The notes under the pieces: generated by a model
Told to the model about the DNA's origin: nothing
The model's database searches: none
Seen by the model: only the letters and a program-made list of their open reading frames with translations
Source of the DNA: JBFWUM01 sp050247255
GTDB lineage: Bacteria; Acidobacteriota; Vicinamibacteria; Vicinamibacterales; UBA2999
Assembly (NCBI GenBank): GCA_050247255.1
Contig: JBFWUM010000001.1
Span: 124,001 to 188,000 of the forward strand
DNA: 64,000 nucleotides
Reading direction: 5' to 3'
Shown: piece after piece, positions 24,846 to 33,895 of the stretch
Numbering within the stretch: position 1 is the stretch's first letter
Layout: the number at the start of each line of letters is the position of its first letter
Program-made: the position numbers and the translations under genes

Positions 24846-26387
24846 ATGCCGACATCCGCCAGGCCCGAGGTCGCAACGTACGCCAACTTCATCGACGGCG
24901 AGTGGGTCCCCTCCGTTTCGGGCCGGACCTTCGAGACGCGCAATCCCGCCGATCGTGCCGATCGCATCGGTGCCTTTCAGGCCTCCGTCGCCGAGGACGC
25001 GCAGCACGCGGTGGCCGCCGCGGCCCGCGCCTACGACGCCTGGCGCTTGACGCCGGCGCCGCAGCGCGCCGCCATCCTGTTCCGCGCCGCGGAGCTCTTC
25101 GCCGGGCGCAAGGAAGACCTCGCCCGCGACATGACGCGCGAGATGGGGAAGGTACTCGAGGAGACGCGCGGCGACGCCCAGGAAGCGATCGACATGACCT
25201 ACTTCATGGCCGGCGAGGGGCGCCGCCTCTATGGCCAGACGGTGCCGTCGGAGCTGCGCGACAAGTTCGCCATGTCGGTGCGCCAGCCGCTCGGCGTCGT
25301 CTCGGCGATCACTCCCTGGAACTTCCCGGTGGCCATCCCGGCGTGGAAGGTCATTCCGGCGCTGGTCTGCGGCAACACCGTCGTCCTGAAGCCCTCCTCG
25401 CTGACGCCGCTCTCGGCCATCAACTTCGTCCGCGTGCTCGCCGACGCCGGCGTGCCGCCTGGCGTCGTCAACCTGGTGACCGGCGGCGCCGAGGTCGGCA
25501 CGGCGCTGACGGCCGCCGACGACGTGCGCGTCGTGTCGTTCACCGGATCGACGGCGGTCGGCCGCGAGGTCAACCAGCGGGCCGCCGGCTCGTTCAAGAA
25601 GGTGCACCTCGAGATGGGCGGCAAGAACGCGATCATCGTCATGGACGATGCGCCGCTCGATCTGGCCGTCGACGGCTGCGTGTGGGGTGGATTCGGCACC
25701 AGCGGGCAGCGCTGCACGGCCGCCAGCCGCGTCATCGTCCACGCCGCGTCATACGACGCCTTCCTCGATCAGTTCGCCCGCCGCGCCGCGGCGCTGCGCG
25801 TCGGCAACGGCCTCGACCCGGCCACGCAGATGGGGCCGGTGGTCAGCGAGGCGCAATTGCAGACGGTGCAGGGCTACGTGGCGATTGGGAAGGAGGAAGG
25901 GGCGACGCTTGTCACCGGCGGCCGCGTCCTCGACGGCGGCGCCCATGCGGCGGGGTGGTTTCACCAGCCGACCGTGTTCGGCGACGTACGGCCGTCGATG
26001 CGCATTGCGCGCGAGGAGATCTTCGGCCCGGTCGTGTCGGTGCTGCGCTGCGGGTCGCTCGACGAGGCCATCCGCATGGCCAACGACGTCCCCTACGGCC
26101 TCTCAGCCTCGATCTATACGCGCAGCCTGAACACCGCCTTTACTGCCATGCGCGACCTGTACACCGGCATCGTCTACGTCAACGCGCCGACGATCGGCGC
26201 CGAAGTCCACCTGCCGTTCGGCGGCACCAAGGCCACCGGCAACGGTCACCGCGAGGCTGGCACCGCGGCGCTCGACGTCTTCTCGGAGTGGAAGTCGGTC
26301 TACGTCGACTTCAGCGGCCGCCTGCAGCGCGCGCAGATTGATACGGACCTATCGGGGGCCTTGGCCCTCGGCCCCGACGTCTTGTGA
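24846..26387 (+). CDS. aldehyde dehydrogenase, NAD(P)+-dependent
   Basis: 513 residues. Oxidises an aldehyde to the acid in the cytoplasm. Asn159 (TPWNF), Glu256 (LEMGGKN) and nucleophile Cys290 (GTSGQRCTA) are in place; FTGSTAVGREV binds the cofactor; EEIFGPVVSVL and PFGGTKATGNGHREAG are standard. The length and the GFGTSGQRCTAASRV stretch resemble the ALDH7 or ketoglutarate-semialdehyde dehydrogenase branch, but the substrate is not certain. ATG 24846 is chosen over upstream codons that lack similarity. Monocistronic: a divergent gene upstream, a convergent receptor downstream. Confidence 0.93.
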   Translation: MPTSARPEVATYANFIDGEWVPSVSGRTFETRNPADRADRIGAFQASVAEDAQHAVAAAARAYDAWRLTPAPQRAAILFRAAELFAGRKEDLARDMTREMGKVLEETRGDAQEAIDMTYFMAGEGRRLYGQTVPSELRDKFAMSVRQPLGVVSAITPWNFPVAIPAWKVIPALVCGNTVVLKPSSLTPLSAINFVRVLADAGVPPGVVNLVTGGAEVGTALTAADDVRVVSFTGSTAVGREVNQRAAGSFKKVHLEMGGKNAIIVMDDAPLDLAVDGCVWGGFGTSGQRCTAASRVIVHAASYDAFLDQFARRAAALRVGNGLDPATQMGPVVSEAQLQTVQGYVAIGKEEGATLVTGGRVLDGGAHAAGWFHQPTVFGDVRPSMRIAREEIFGPVVSVLRCGSLDEAIRMANDVPYGLSASIYTRSLNTAFTAMRDLYTGIVYVNAPTIGAEVHLPFGGTKATGNGHREAGTAALDVFSEWKSVYVDFSGRLQRAQIDTDLSGALALGPDVL

Positions 26388-26445
26388 CTGGCCCAGCCCC
26401 TCCCCCTAACAACTTCCCCCTATCCCCTACATACCCCTACACGTA

Positions 26446-26483
26446 CAAAGAAAAAGCCGGGAGCGCCCGAAGGCACTCCCGGC
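26446..26483 (-). terminator. Rho-independent terminator of the Oar receptor gene
   Basis: On the minus strand GCCGGGAGTGCC, loop TTCG, then GGCGCTCCCGGC (stem bases 26456-26483) followed by TTTTTCTTT. A 12-bp stem with one T-G pair and a UUCG-type tetraloop: the clearest intrinsic terminator in the window. It lies 22 bp past the receptor stop and may also stop the convergent aldehyde dehydrogenase transcript. Confidence 0.92.
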
Positions 26484-26505
26484 TGTCTTACCCGGACGGT
26501 TCCGA

Positions 26506-29496
26506 CTAGAACCGGAGGCGCACGCCGACGAACGCGCGGCGCGGGGTCATCCACTGGATCGGCTGGCCGAACACGAGCGTGCCCTGGCCGGCGACGAGGT
26601 CCTGGTTGCGGATGCCCGTCTGGTTGTTCGCGAGGTTGAAGACGTCGACGAACGCTTCCGCCGTCGCGCCGCCAATCTGGCGGTCGTACTGGACGCGCAG
26701 GTCGACCGTGCCGTACGACGGGTTCTCGAGCACACCCACCGTGTTCGGCGCGATCCAGCGCGTCGTGATCCCGGCGAAGTCGAACGCATCGGCCGTCGAC
26801 ACGCGGATCGGCAGGTTGCGCGACGACGCCAGGAACGTGCGGCTGGCGTGCGTGCCGGAGTTCCAGTTGAACGTCATGCCGAGCTGCAGGCCGAAGTCGA
26901 ACCGGTAGGAGCCCGCGCCCTTGAACAGGTGCGAGACCAGGCCGGGCTGCGTGCCGTACTGGTTGGGCGCGCGCGGATCGAGGAAGAGCACGTCACCCTG
27001 GAAGTCGGCGTTCGAGTCGGAGTTGGTGTTCCCCTCGGCGTCGTTCCAGTTGTACGACGTCAGGAACTGCCAGTTGTTCGAGAACCGCTTGCGGAAGACG
27101 AACTCGAGCCCCTGGTAGTTGCGCTCGCCACCGGCCAGCGTGCCGATCACGAAGTTCGATCCCGGGTTCTCGCTGTAGCCGAAGTAGTCCAGCCCGAGGT
27201 AGAGCGAGTCCGGATGGTTGATGGGCCCGCCGTAGCCCGCCTCGTCCGCGTAGAGGTGGAGGTCGTAGTCCTCGAGGATGTCGCGGGTCCAGCGCTTGGT
27301 GTAGATGCTGCCGAAGCTCATGCCGCGGCCGAGATCGATCTCGTAGCCGAGCTGGAAGTCATCGGTGTACGGCGTCTTGGTGGTCGGCGCGAAGAACGCG
27401 TCCTGCACCGTGGCGCCGCCGCGCGTGCGGTAGGTTACCCAGTTGCCGAGCGCGTACACCTGCTCCTCGAGCACCGAACCGGTCAGGGTGCCCGCGAAGT
27501 TGGTCATGTTGTTGCGGATCGGGTCGTAGTAGCGGCCGAAGTAGACCGACGCCTTCTGCGTGCCGCGGCCCGTCACGTCGTAGACCGCGCTCAGGCGCGG
27601 CGCCACCGCCCAGTCGAACGTGAAGATGTTCTCACCGGTGGTCGCGAAGTGCTCCCAGCGCTCCGTGCGGAGGCCCAGGTTGAACGTCAGCCGATCGCCG
27701 ACCGTGAACTGGTCCTGCACGAAGAACGACAGGCCGCGCGAGGAGGTCTCCTGCGCGCCGGTCGACGCCTGGAACGTGCGGTCGTAGTTGATCTGGCTGT
27801 TCGGGTTGCCGGCCGTCGAGTTGAAGATCAGCGACTCTCCGAGCTCGGTCTGCGAAATCGTGCCGTCACCGTTGGTGTCGAACGCCGCGTAGTAGGCGGC
27901 GCGATTCGACGAGGCGTTGACGGTGTCGATGAAGCCGTTGAAGTCGCTCGGGTTCGAGTGGTCGAACGCCAGGCGGTTCCAGTTGCTGCCGGCGACGTCG
28001 GCCGCGGTCACGGCGCCGTGACGGACCGCCACGGATTCGAACAGCGCGCTGTTCTGGTAGAGCGTGTCGCGGAAGTTCTCGTGCTTGTTCCAGTCGAAGC
28101 CGCCCTTGAACTCGTGGCGGTTCCACGTGTACTGGAGCGAACCGCGGAAGTTCAGGTTGTCGCGCTGGTCGATCAGGTCGCGGCCGAAGCCGCCGAGCTG
28201 CTCGTCGGCCAGGGTGCGGGTGTCTGTGCCGCGGAACAGGATCTCGTTGGCCGACTCGCGGATCACCGAGAAGTCCGAGACCTCGCCGTTGTGCTTGTTG
28301 AAGCCGAGGTCGACGAGCGCGTTCTGGAACACGCGGTTGTAGGTGACGCCGTAGCGGTGGCCACCCTGCTCACGCGAGCGGTCGCGCGCGTTGGTGATGT
28401 CGGTCTGGCGGCGCCCGCTGATCTCGGTCGGGTCGCTCAGGTAGGTGAAGCTGAGCAGATCGGCGTTGCTCGGGCTCCACGTCACCTTGGCAAAGCCCTG
28501 GTGCTGCGTGTTGTCGACCGTGCGCATGAACTCGCGCGTGTCGAGCGTCACGACGTCGTCCTGGCGGTTGCTGTAACGGTAGCTGCCGAAGAACCAGGCG
28601 CGGTCGCGCACCAGCGGGCCGCCGAACGTGTAGGCGTTGTCCTTCGTCGAGAACTCCTCGTTGGCCGCGTTCTCGTTCTCGGCCACCAGCGACGAGTTCT
28701 GGAAGAAGTAGTTGACCGAGCCGCTGAACGCGTTGCTGCCCGACTTGGTGACGACGTTCGAGATCAGCCCCGGGGTGCCGACGAACTCGGCGGTGATGCC
28801 GCCGGTGATGACGTTCTGCTCCTGGATGATCTCGGTGTTGAGGTTGGCGCCGAACGTGCCGGTCACCGGGTCGGTGACGTTGATGCCGTCGAAGAAGAAC
28901 ACGTTGTCGGCCGAGATGCCCATCTCACCGCGGATGTCGGAGTAGTTCAGGCCCGACTTCGACGCGGGGTTGCCGCTCTGCACCGGGTCGTCCGGCATGA
29001 CGCCGGGCACCAGCTGCAGATAGCTCTGGTAGCTGCGGCCCGTCGGCAGCGACTCGGTCAGGGTCAGCGTGATGTCCTGGCCGATCGTCGCGTTGGTCAC
29101 GTCGATCACCGGTGCGGCGCTGGCCGATACGGTGACCGCCTCAGTGACGCCGGCGACGCCCAGCTGGGCGTTCACGGTGGCCACCTGGCCCGAGCGGACG
29201 AGGACGTTCTCAATCGTGCGCGTCTGGAAGCCCGCGAGCTCCGCCGTCACGACATACTGCGCCGAGGGTGCCAGCGCTTCGAGCGCGGCCGTGCCTTCGG
29301 CATTGGTCACAGTCGACCGCGTGGTCACGGTGTCCGCGGCGCGCGCCGACACGGTGACTCCCGGCAGTCGGCCTCCCTGGGCGTCCTCCACGACCACGGT
29401 GATCGACCCCGTGGTGGTGACCTGCGCATTCGTGACCGGACTCAGCGAGACCGTGACGAACGCCAGGAAGAAGAGTACGAGCCACCTTCTTCTCAT
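26506..29496 (-). CDS. Oar-type TonB-dependent outer-membrane receptor, copy 1
   Basis: 996 residues. Signal peptide 1-24; carboxypeptidase-regulatory-like domain about 28-112 (TTGSITVVVEDAQGGRLPGV); plug about 125-250 (LPTGRSYQSYLQLVPGV, then GGITAEFVGTPG and VVTKSGSNAFSGSVNYF); the rest is a 22-strand-type barrel ending in FVGVRLRF with terminal Phe. Takes up an unknown, probably large, substrate with TonB/ExbBD energy. Unusual: a canonical EF-hand loop DTNGDGTISQTE at 540-551. Start ATG 29496 has AGGAGA 9 nt upstream and gives the signal peptide. Divergent from copy 2, with a strong terminator after its stop. Confidence 0.93.
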   Translation of the reverse strand: MRRRWLVLFFLAFVTVSLSPVTNAQVTTTGSITVVVEDAQGGRLPGVTVSARAADTVTTRSTVTNAEGTAALEALAPSAQYVVTAELAGFQTRTIENVLVRSGQVATVNAQLGVAGVTEAVTVSASAAPVIDVTNATIGQDITLTLTESLPTGRSYQSYLQLVPGVMPDDPVQSGNPASKSGLNYSDIRGEMGISADNVFFFDGINVTDPVTGTFGANLNTEIIQEQNVITGGITAEFVGTPGLISNVVTKSGSNAFSGSVNYFFQNSSLVAENENAANEEFSTKDNAYTFGGPLVRDRAWFFGSYRYSNRQDDVVTLDTREFMRTVDNTQHQGFAKVTWSPSNADLLSFTYLSDPTEISGRRQTDITNARDRSREQGGHRYGVTYNRVFQNALVDLGFNKHNGEVSDFSVIRESANEILFRGTDTRTLADEQLGGFGRDLIDQRDNLNFRGSLQYTWNRHEFKGGFDWNKHENFRDTLYQNSALFESVAVRHGAVTAADVAGSNWNRLAFDHSNPSDFNGFIDTVNASSNRAAYYAAFDTNGDGTISQTELGESLIFNSTAGNPNSQINYDRTFQASTGAQETSSRGLSFFVQDQFTVGDRLTFNLGLRTERWEHFATTGENIFTFDWAVAPRLSAVYDVTGRGTQKASVYFGRYYDPIRNNMTNFAGTLTGSVLEEQVYALGNWVTYRTRGGATVQDAFFAPTTKTPYTDDFQLGYEIDLGRGMSFGSIYTKRWTRDILEDYDLHLYADEAGYGGPINHPDSLYLGLDYFGYSENPGSNFVIGTLAGGERNYQGLEFVFRKRFSNNWQFLTSYNWNDAEGNTNSDSNADFQGDVLFLDPRAPNQYGTQPGLVSHLFKGAGSYRFDFGLQLGMTFNWNSGTHASRTFLASSRNLPIRVSTADAFDFAGITTRWIAPNTVGVLENPSYGTVDLRVQYDRQIGGATAEAFVDVFNLANNQTGIRNQDLVAGQGTLVFGQPIQWMTPRRAFVGVRLRF

Positions 29497-29989
29497 CACT
29501 ATCGTTCTCCTATCGAGCGGCACACACAGGCCGCTGTGTCCACCGTTACCGGTGGGCGTGTGAAACTCCGTTGCGCGATTATGGTTGTATAACCCCTTCC
29601 GCTATCCGATGTCACGACGGAATTTAGCGGTCAGGGCCGTCCGACCTTTTGCTGATGACTTACCAAGAAAGGTGCCACTGGTTCCAACCTCGTAAGTCTC
29701 GGTCGATATGGAAGTTAGCGTTAGAGCTGTTCGTCCCATCTCTTTGAAATCCATTCCCGCTGACATGATTCTCCAATCTCTTGGATTTACGTCGTCCAGG
29801 CCCTGACAGGGAGCCCGATAAACCTGCGAAACATCGGCTCACCACTCTTGGCAGGGCACTCGTCCTGCCCATGATGCCATTCGCACCAACAAGTCTTTTA
29901 AAATCAATATGTTATGCGAACAAAGCACTCGCAAATCGGCCGGCGGCTTCGCATAATCGGGCTCTGACCCTTTTGTGGAAGGAGCCTTG
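29497..29989. other. 493-bp divergent control region between two receptor genes
   Basis: No credible gene. Visibly AT-richer than its surroundings (for example around 29590-29720 and 29890-29920). Toward the minus-strand receptor: candidate -35 GTGACA and -10 TATACA, then hairpins CCACCG/CGGTGG (29540-29555) and CACACAG/CTGTGT in the leader, then AGGAGA. Toward the plus-strand receptor: CATAAT at 29952-29957 and AAGGAG at 29979-29984. GGCAGG/CCTGCC (about 29847-29866) is a weak inverted repeat. Binding sites for a regulator are likely but none is identifiable. Confidence 0.6.
29586..29615 (-). promoter_or_regulatory. putative promoter of the Oar receptor, copy 1
   Basis: Minus strand: GTGACA (29610-29615), 18-bp spacer, TATACA (29586-29591). 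Predicts a leader of roughly 80-90 nt containing two small hairpins. One of only two promoters in the window with a plausible -35. Confidence 0.4.
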
Positions 29990-32900
29990 ATGTTCGTGAT
30001 GAAAAAGGCGCTGTTCGCCGTCGCGGTGCTCGTCACCGTGGCGGCCTCCGCAGCCGCCCAGAGCACCAGCGGCACGATCTCCGGCCGCGTCGTCGATGCG
30101 CAGGGACTGCCCGTCCCTGGCGTGACGGTGTCGGCCACCTCGCCGGCCCTGCAGGGGACCCGCGAGACGGTGACGTCGGCCAACGGCGACTACATCCTGT
30201 CGCTGCTGCCGTCGGGCGCCTACACGGTGACGTTCGAGTTGAGCGGGTTCGGCACCCAGATGCGCGCCGTCACCGTCGCGCCGACCCAGGTGGTGCCGCT
30301 CGAAGTGGAGATGGGCCCGGCCGCGCTGACCGAGTCGGTGCAGGTCGTCGGCCGCTCGGCGGAGGTGCTGACGCAGACGGCGCAGGTCGCCACCAACTTC
30401 ACGCAGGAGTTGATCGCCAGCCTGCCGACGGCGCGCGACATCAACGCGACGCTGATGCTGGCGCCGAGCGTCCACGCCACCGGTCCCGGCGGCAACTATT
30501 CGATTGCCGGCTCGCAGTCGTTCGAGAGCCTGTTCCTCGTCAACGGCGTCACCGTCAACGAGAACATCCGCGGCCAGGCGTTCGACCTCTACATCGAGGA
30601 CGCCATCCAGGAAACGACCATCGCCACCGGCGGCATCTCCGCCGAGTTCGGCCGCTTCGGCGGCGGCGTGATCAACATCATCACCAAGTCCGGCGGCAAC
30701 ATCTTCAGCGGCTCGTTCCGCGACACGCTGAACAACGACAAATGGCGGCGGCTGACGCCGTACGAGGAGTCGGCGGCCGGCGGCGTCAACGGCGGCCGCG
30801 ACCAGCGGGTCGACACGGTGGTGCCGACCTACGAGTACACGTTCGGCGGGCCGGTGCTGCGCGATCGCCTCTGGTTCTTCACCGCCGGCCGGCTGCAGAA
30901 GCAGGAGAGCGGGCGCAACCTCGCCATCACCGGCATCCCGTACACCTTCACCGACGATACCAAGCGCTTCGAGTTCAAGGGCACCTACGCGCTCGATACC
31001 AACCACCGGTTCCAGAGCGCGTACACGAAGCACCTCCGGACGCAGGACAACAACACGTTCAACCCGAACGCGTCGATGGACGTCAACAGCCTCGGCACCC
31101 GCGAGACCCCCGAGGAGTTGTTCACCGTCAACTACACCGGGGTGCTCTCGTCCTCGCTGTTCGTCGAAGGGCGTTACTCGAACCGCAACCAGACGTTCAT
31201 CGGCAGCGGCTCGAAGTTCACCGACCTCGAGCGCGGGACGCTGCTGCTCGACCGCAGCCGCGGCAACACCCGTTACTGGGCCGACACGTTCTGCGGTGTC
31301 TGCACGCCTGAACAGCGCGACAACGAGGACATCTTCGCCAAGGGCACCTGGTTCCTGTCGACCGCCGGCTCGGGGTCGCACAGCGTGACGTTCGGCTACG
31401 ACCTGTTCAACGACAAGCGCGCCGCCAACAACCACCAGTCCGGCAGCGACTACCGCATCCTGGGGACCAGCTCGATCATCGCCGGGAGCGGGAACGACCA
31501 GCAGATCTTCCCGCAGTTCCTCGGCGACGGCACGACCATCATCCAGTGGAACCCGATCCCGGTCGAGACGCTCGGCTCCAACTTCCGCACCCACTCGCTG
31601 TTCGTCAACGACAGCTGGCGGGTGTCGGATCGGATCACCGCCAACCTCGGGCTGCGCTTCGACAAGAACGACGGCCAGGACCAGGGCGGGAAGACCGTGA
31701 TCACCTCGTCGGCCTGGAGCCCGCGGCTCGGGCTCGTCTTCGACCCGACCGGCAGCGGCCAGTGGTCGGTCACGGCGAGCGCCGCGCGCTACGTCAACGC
31801 CGTGCTCAACAGCATCGCCAACGCGGCGGCGATCGGCGGCAACCCCGAGACGCGCCAGTTCCTCTATCGCGGCCCGGACATCAACCCGCCGGGGACGACG
31901 AACCTGGTGGCGCCGGACGTGGCGCTCCGCCAGCTGTTCGACTGGTACTTCGCGAACGGCGGGGCGTCGCTGCCGCTCAACGGCACGCCGGACCTGCCCG
32001 GCATCACGCCGCAGATTGGTGATCTCTCGTCGCCCTACGTCTGGGAGTACGCCGCCGGCGTCAACCGGCAGTTCGGCGGCCGCGCCGCCCTGCGCGCTGA
32101 CTTCACGTACCGCGACTTCAAGAACTTCTACGTCGATCGCAACGCGCCCGGGCAGATCGTCAGCGATGCCGAAGGCGGCCGCTACGATCTGACCGTGGTC
32201 GGCAACGACGAGGACGGCCTGCTGAAGCGCCGCTACGCCGGCCTGACGGTGTCGGGCACGTGGCGCGGCGGCGAGGCGGTCGACATCGGCGGCAGCTACA
32301 CGCTGTCCCGCAACTGGGGCAATGTCGGCACGCTCGAGGGCGAAACGGTGGTCAACGGGCCGGTCCGCTTCGACGACACCTACGCCGAGTACAAGCAGGA
32401 CGCGTGGAACTTCCCCGAAGGCGATCTGCCGACGGACCAGCGCCACAAGGCGCGCCTCTGGCTCAACTACCGTCCGGCGTTCGCGAGCGGCCTGACACTG
32501 AGCCTGCTCCAGGTCCTGGACAGCGGCGTCCCCTACGGCGCCGTCAACGCCAACGGCGTCGACCCGCGGCCCTACATCACCAACCCGGGCTACCTCGTGC
32601 CGCCGCCGTCGACGGACACGACCTACTACTACACGGCGCGCGACGCGTTCCGGACCGAGGCGCAGATCCGGACCGACTTCGCCGCCAACTACAACTTCCG
32701 CATCCCCGGATCGCGCGTGGAGCTGTTTGCCCAGGCGCAGGTGATCAACCTGTTCAACCAGTTCCAGCTCTGTGCCTGCGGCGGTACGGCGTTCGCGACC
32801 GGCGCGGCCGGCAACGCCGGCGGCTACAACGTGCAGCGGATCGACACCACCACCCAGACGCCGGCGACGACCGCGGCGCTGGCGACGTTCAACCCGTTCA

Positions 32901-33019
32901 CCACGACCCCCGTCGAGGGGACGCACTGGCGCAAGGGGCCGAACTTCGGCCGCGCGCTGAACCGCGCCGCCTACACCACCCCGCAGTCGCTGCGGATTTC
33001 CTTTGGGGTGAGGTTCTAG
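29990..33019 (+). CDS. Oar-type TonB-dependent outer-membrane receptor, copy 2
   Basis: 1009 residues. Signal peptide MFVMKKALFAVAVLVTVAAS to about residue 26; carboxypeptidase-regulatory-like domain 30-112 (TSGTISGRVVDAQGLPVPGV); plug about 115-250 (LPTARDINATLMLAPSV, GSQSFESLFLVNGVTVNEN, GGGVINIITKSGGNIFSGSF); then a barrel ending SLRISFGVRF with terminal Phe. Cys pairs occur in CGVCTPEQ and CACGG, perhaps loop disulfides. Substrate unknown. AAGGAG 5 nt before ATG 29990 decides the start; ATG 29999 is less well placed. Divergent from copy 1, which may mean joint regulation. Confidence 0.93.
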   Translation: MFVMKKALFAVAVLVTVAASAAAQSTSGTISGRVVDAQGLPVPGVTVSATSPALQGTRETVTSANGDYILSLLPSGAYTVTFELSGFGTQMRAVTVAPTQVVPLEVEMGPAALTESVQVVGRSAEVLTQTAQVATNFTQELIASLPTARDINATLMLAPSVHATGPGGNYSIAGSQSFESLFLVNGVTVNENIRGQAFDLYIEDAIQETTIATGGISAEFGRFGGGVINIITKSGGNIFSGSFRDTLNNDKWRRLTPYEESAAGGVNGGRDQRVDTVVPTYEYTFGGPVLRDRLWFFTAGRLQKQESGRNLAITGIPYTFTDDTKRFEFKGTYALDTNHRFQSAYTKHLRTQDNNTFNPNASMDVNSLGTRETPEELFTVNYTGVLSSSLFVEGRYSNRNQTFIGSGSKFTDLERGTLLLDRSRGNTRYWADTFCGVCTPEQRDNEDIFAKGTWFLSTAGSGSHSVTFGYDLFNDKRAANNHQSGSDYRILGTSSIIAGSGNDQQIFPQFLGDGTTIIQWNPIPVETLGSNFRTHSLFVNDSWRVSDRITANLGLRFDKNDGQDQGGKTVITSSAWSPRLGLVFDPTGSGQWSVTASAARYVNAVLNSIANAAAIGGNPETRQFLYRGPDINPPGTTNLVAPDVALRQLFDWYFANGGASLPLNGTPDLPGITPQIGDLSSPYVWEYAAGVNRQFGGRAALRADFTYRDFKNFYVDRNAPGQIVSDAEGGRYDLTVVGNDEDGLLKRRYAGLTVSGTWRGGEAVDIGGSYTLSRNWGNVGTLEGETVVNGPVRFDDTYAEYKQDAWNFPEGDLPTDQRHKARLWLNYRPAFASGLTLSLLQVLDSGVPYGAVNANGVDPRPYITNPGYLVPPPSTDTTYYYTARDAFRTEAQIRTDFAANYNFRIPGSRVELFAQAQVINLFNQFQLCACGGTAFATGAAGNAGGYNVQRIDTTTQTPATTAALATFNPFTTTPVEGTHWRKGPNFGRALNRAAYTTPQSLRISFGVRF

Positions 33020-33036
33020 CAGCAATGCACAATGCT

Positions 33037-33102
33037 CAAGGCTCAATGCTCAATGACCAATTCCCTGGTCCCTGGGCATTGGGCCCTGGGCATTGAGCCT
33101 TG
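33037..33102. repeat. mirrored CAATGCT-word repeat between receptor and TSUP genes
   Basis: Perfect 13-bp arms CAAGGCTCAATGC (33037-33049) and GCATTGAGCCTTG (33090-33102); between them further copies of CAATG and CATTG (33051-33055, 33077-33081) and TCCCTGG words. The region just before (AATGCACAATGCTCA) extends the 7-nt word pattern. Ends 5 bp before a TACAAT element. Confidence 0.8.
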
Positions 33103-33884
33103 CGGGCTACAATCCCCCCATCGATCCCCTCTCCCACAACCTGATTGCCTTCGCGGCGGCCTTCGTGGCCGGCGCGGTCAACTCCGTCGCCGGCGGCGGC
33201 TCGCTGGTGTCGTTTCCGACCCTCGTGTGGCTGGGGTTGCCGTCGATTACCGCCAACGCCACCAACACGGTGGCGGTCTGGCCAGGGTCGCTCGGGTCGA
33301 TGTGGGGCTACCGCCGCGAGCTGCGCGACACCGAGCCGCGCATGTACGCGTTGATCGGGCCGAGCCTCGTCGGCGGCATCGCCGGGGCGCTCCTCCTGCG
33401 GATCACGCCGGGACGCCTCTTCGATCAGATCGTCCCGCTGCTCATTCTCTTCGCCACGTTCCTCTTCATGGCGCAGGAGCCGGTGCAGCGCTGGTTCAAC
33501 CGGGCGACGCCGGGACACCACGGCGCCCGCTGGCTGGCGGGCGGCATGCTGTTCCAGCTGCTGGTCGGGGTCTACGGCGGCTACTTCGGCGCCGGCATCG
33601 GCATCCTCATGCTCGCCGCGCTCAGCATCATGGGGCACGACGACATCCACCAGATGAACGGCTTCAAGAACATGCTGGCGGTGTTCGTCAACGGCATCGC
33701 CGCCATCTACTTCATCTGGGCGGGGATGGTGTCGTGGCCGGACGCCATCGTCATGGCCGTCGGCGCCGTGCTGGGCGGGGTCGGCGGCGCCGATGTCGCG
33801 CGCCGGCTCGGCCGCGTCGCCGTCCGCCGCATCGTCATCGCCATCGGTTTCGGGATGGCGGCCGCGCTGATGGTTCGCTTGTAG
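33093..33884 (+). CDS. TSUP-family membrane permease (TauE/SafE-like)
   Basis: Up to 263 residues; inner-membrane permease of the sulfite/sulfonate-exporter superfamily. About eight spans; AFVAGAVNSVAGGGSLVSFP and ATNTVAVWPGSLGSMWGYR form the first repeat, and FQLLVGVYGGYFGAGIGILM with GFKNMLAVFVNGIAAIYF the second. Start uncertain: no ATG or GTG precedes the first span. TTG 33093 lies inside a palindromic repeat. A TACAAT element (33108-33113) puts transcription near ATC 33120, which would give the family-like start x-DPLSHNLIAFAAAF, so a rare ATC start is possible. The longest form is given here. Confidence 0.88.
   Translation: MSLAGYNPPIDPLSHNLIAFAAAFVAGAVNSVAGGGSLVSFPTLVWLGLPSITANATNTVAVWPGSLGSMWGYRRELRDTEPRMYALIGPSLVGGIAGALLLRITPGRLFDQIVPLLILFATFLFMAQEPVQRWFNRATPGHHGARWLAGGMLFQLLVGVYGGYFGAGIGILMLAALSIMGHDDIHQMNGFKNMLAVFVNGIAAIYFIWAGMVSWPDAIVMAVGAVLGGVGGADVARRLGRVAVRRIVIAIGFGMAAALMVRL
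33108..33113 (+). promoter_or_regulatory. putative -10 element of the TSUP gene
   Basis: TACAAT followed by six C and then ATC (33120-33122) in frame. The geometry matches the leaderless pattern, but with ATC in place of a standard start codon. Confidence 0.4.
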
Positions 33885-33885
33885 C

Positions 33886-33891
33886 TACAAT
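33886..33891 (+). promoter_or_regulatory. putative -10 element of coaA
   Basis: TACAAT 4 nt before ATG 33896 and 7 nt before the next in-frame codon GTG 33899. If leaderless, translation would start at the GTG. It begins 2 bp after the TSUP stop. Confidence 0.4.
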
Positions 33892-33895
33892 CCCC

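Noticed and set aside
26848..29592. 914-codon open frame antisense to the first Oar receptor
   Set aside because: Mirror frame of a GC-rich gene; the receptor has all expected domains, a ribosome-binding site and a terminator.
29660..29872. 70-residue open frame between the receptor genes
   Set aside because: No ribosome-binding site, no recognisable sequence, composition of non-coding DNA.
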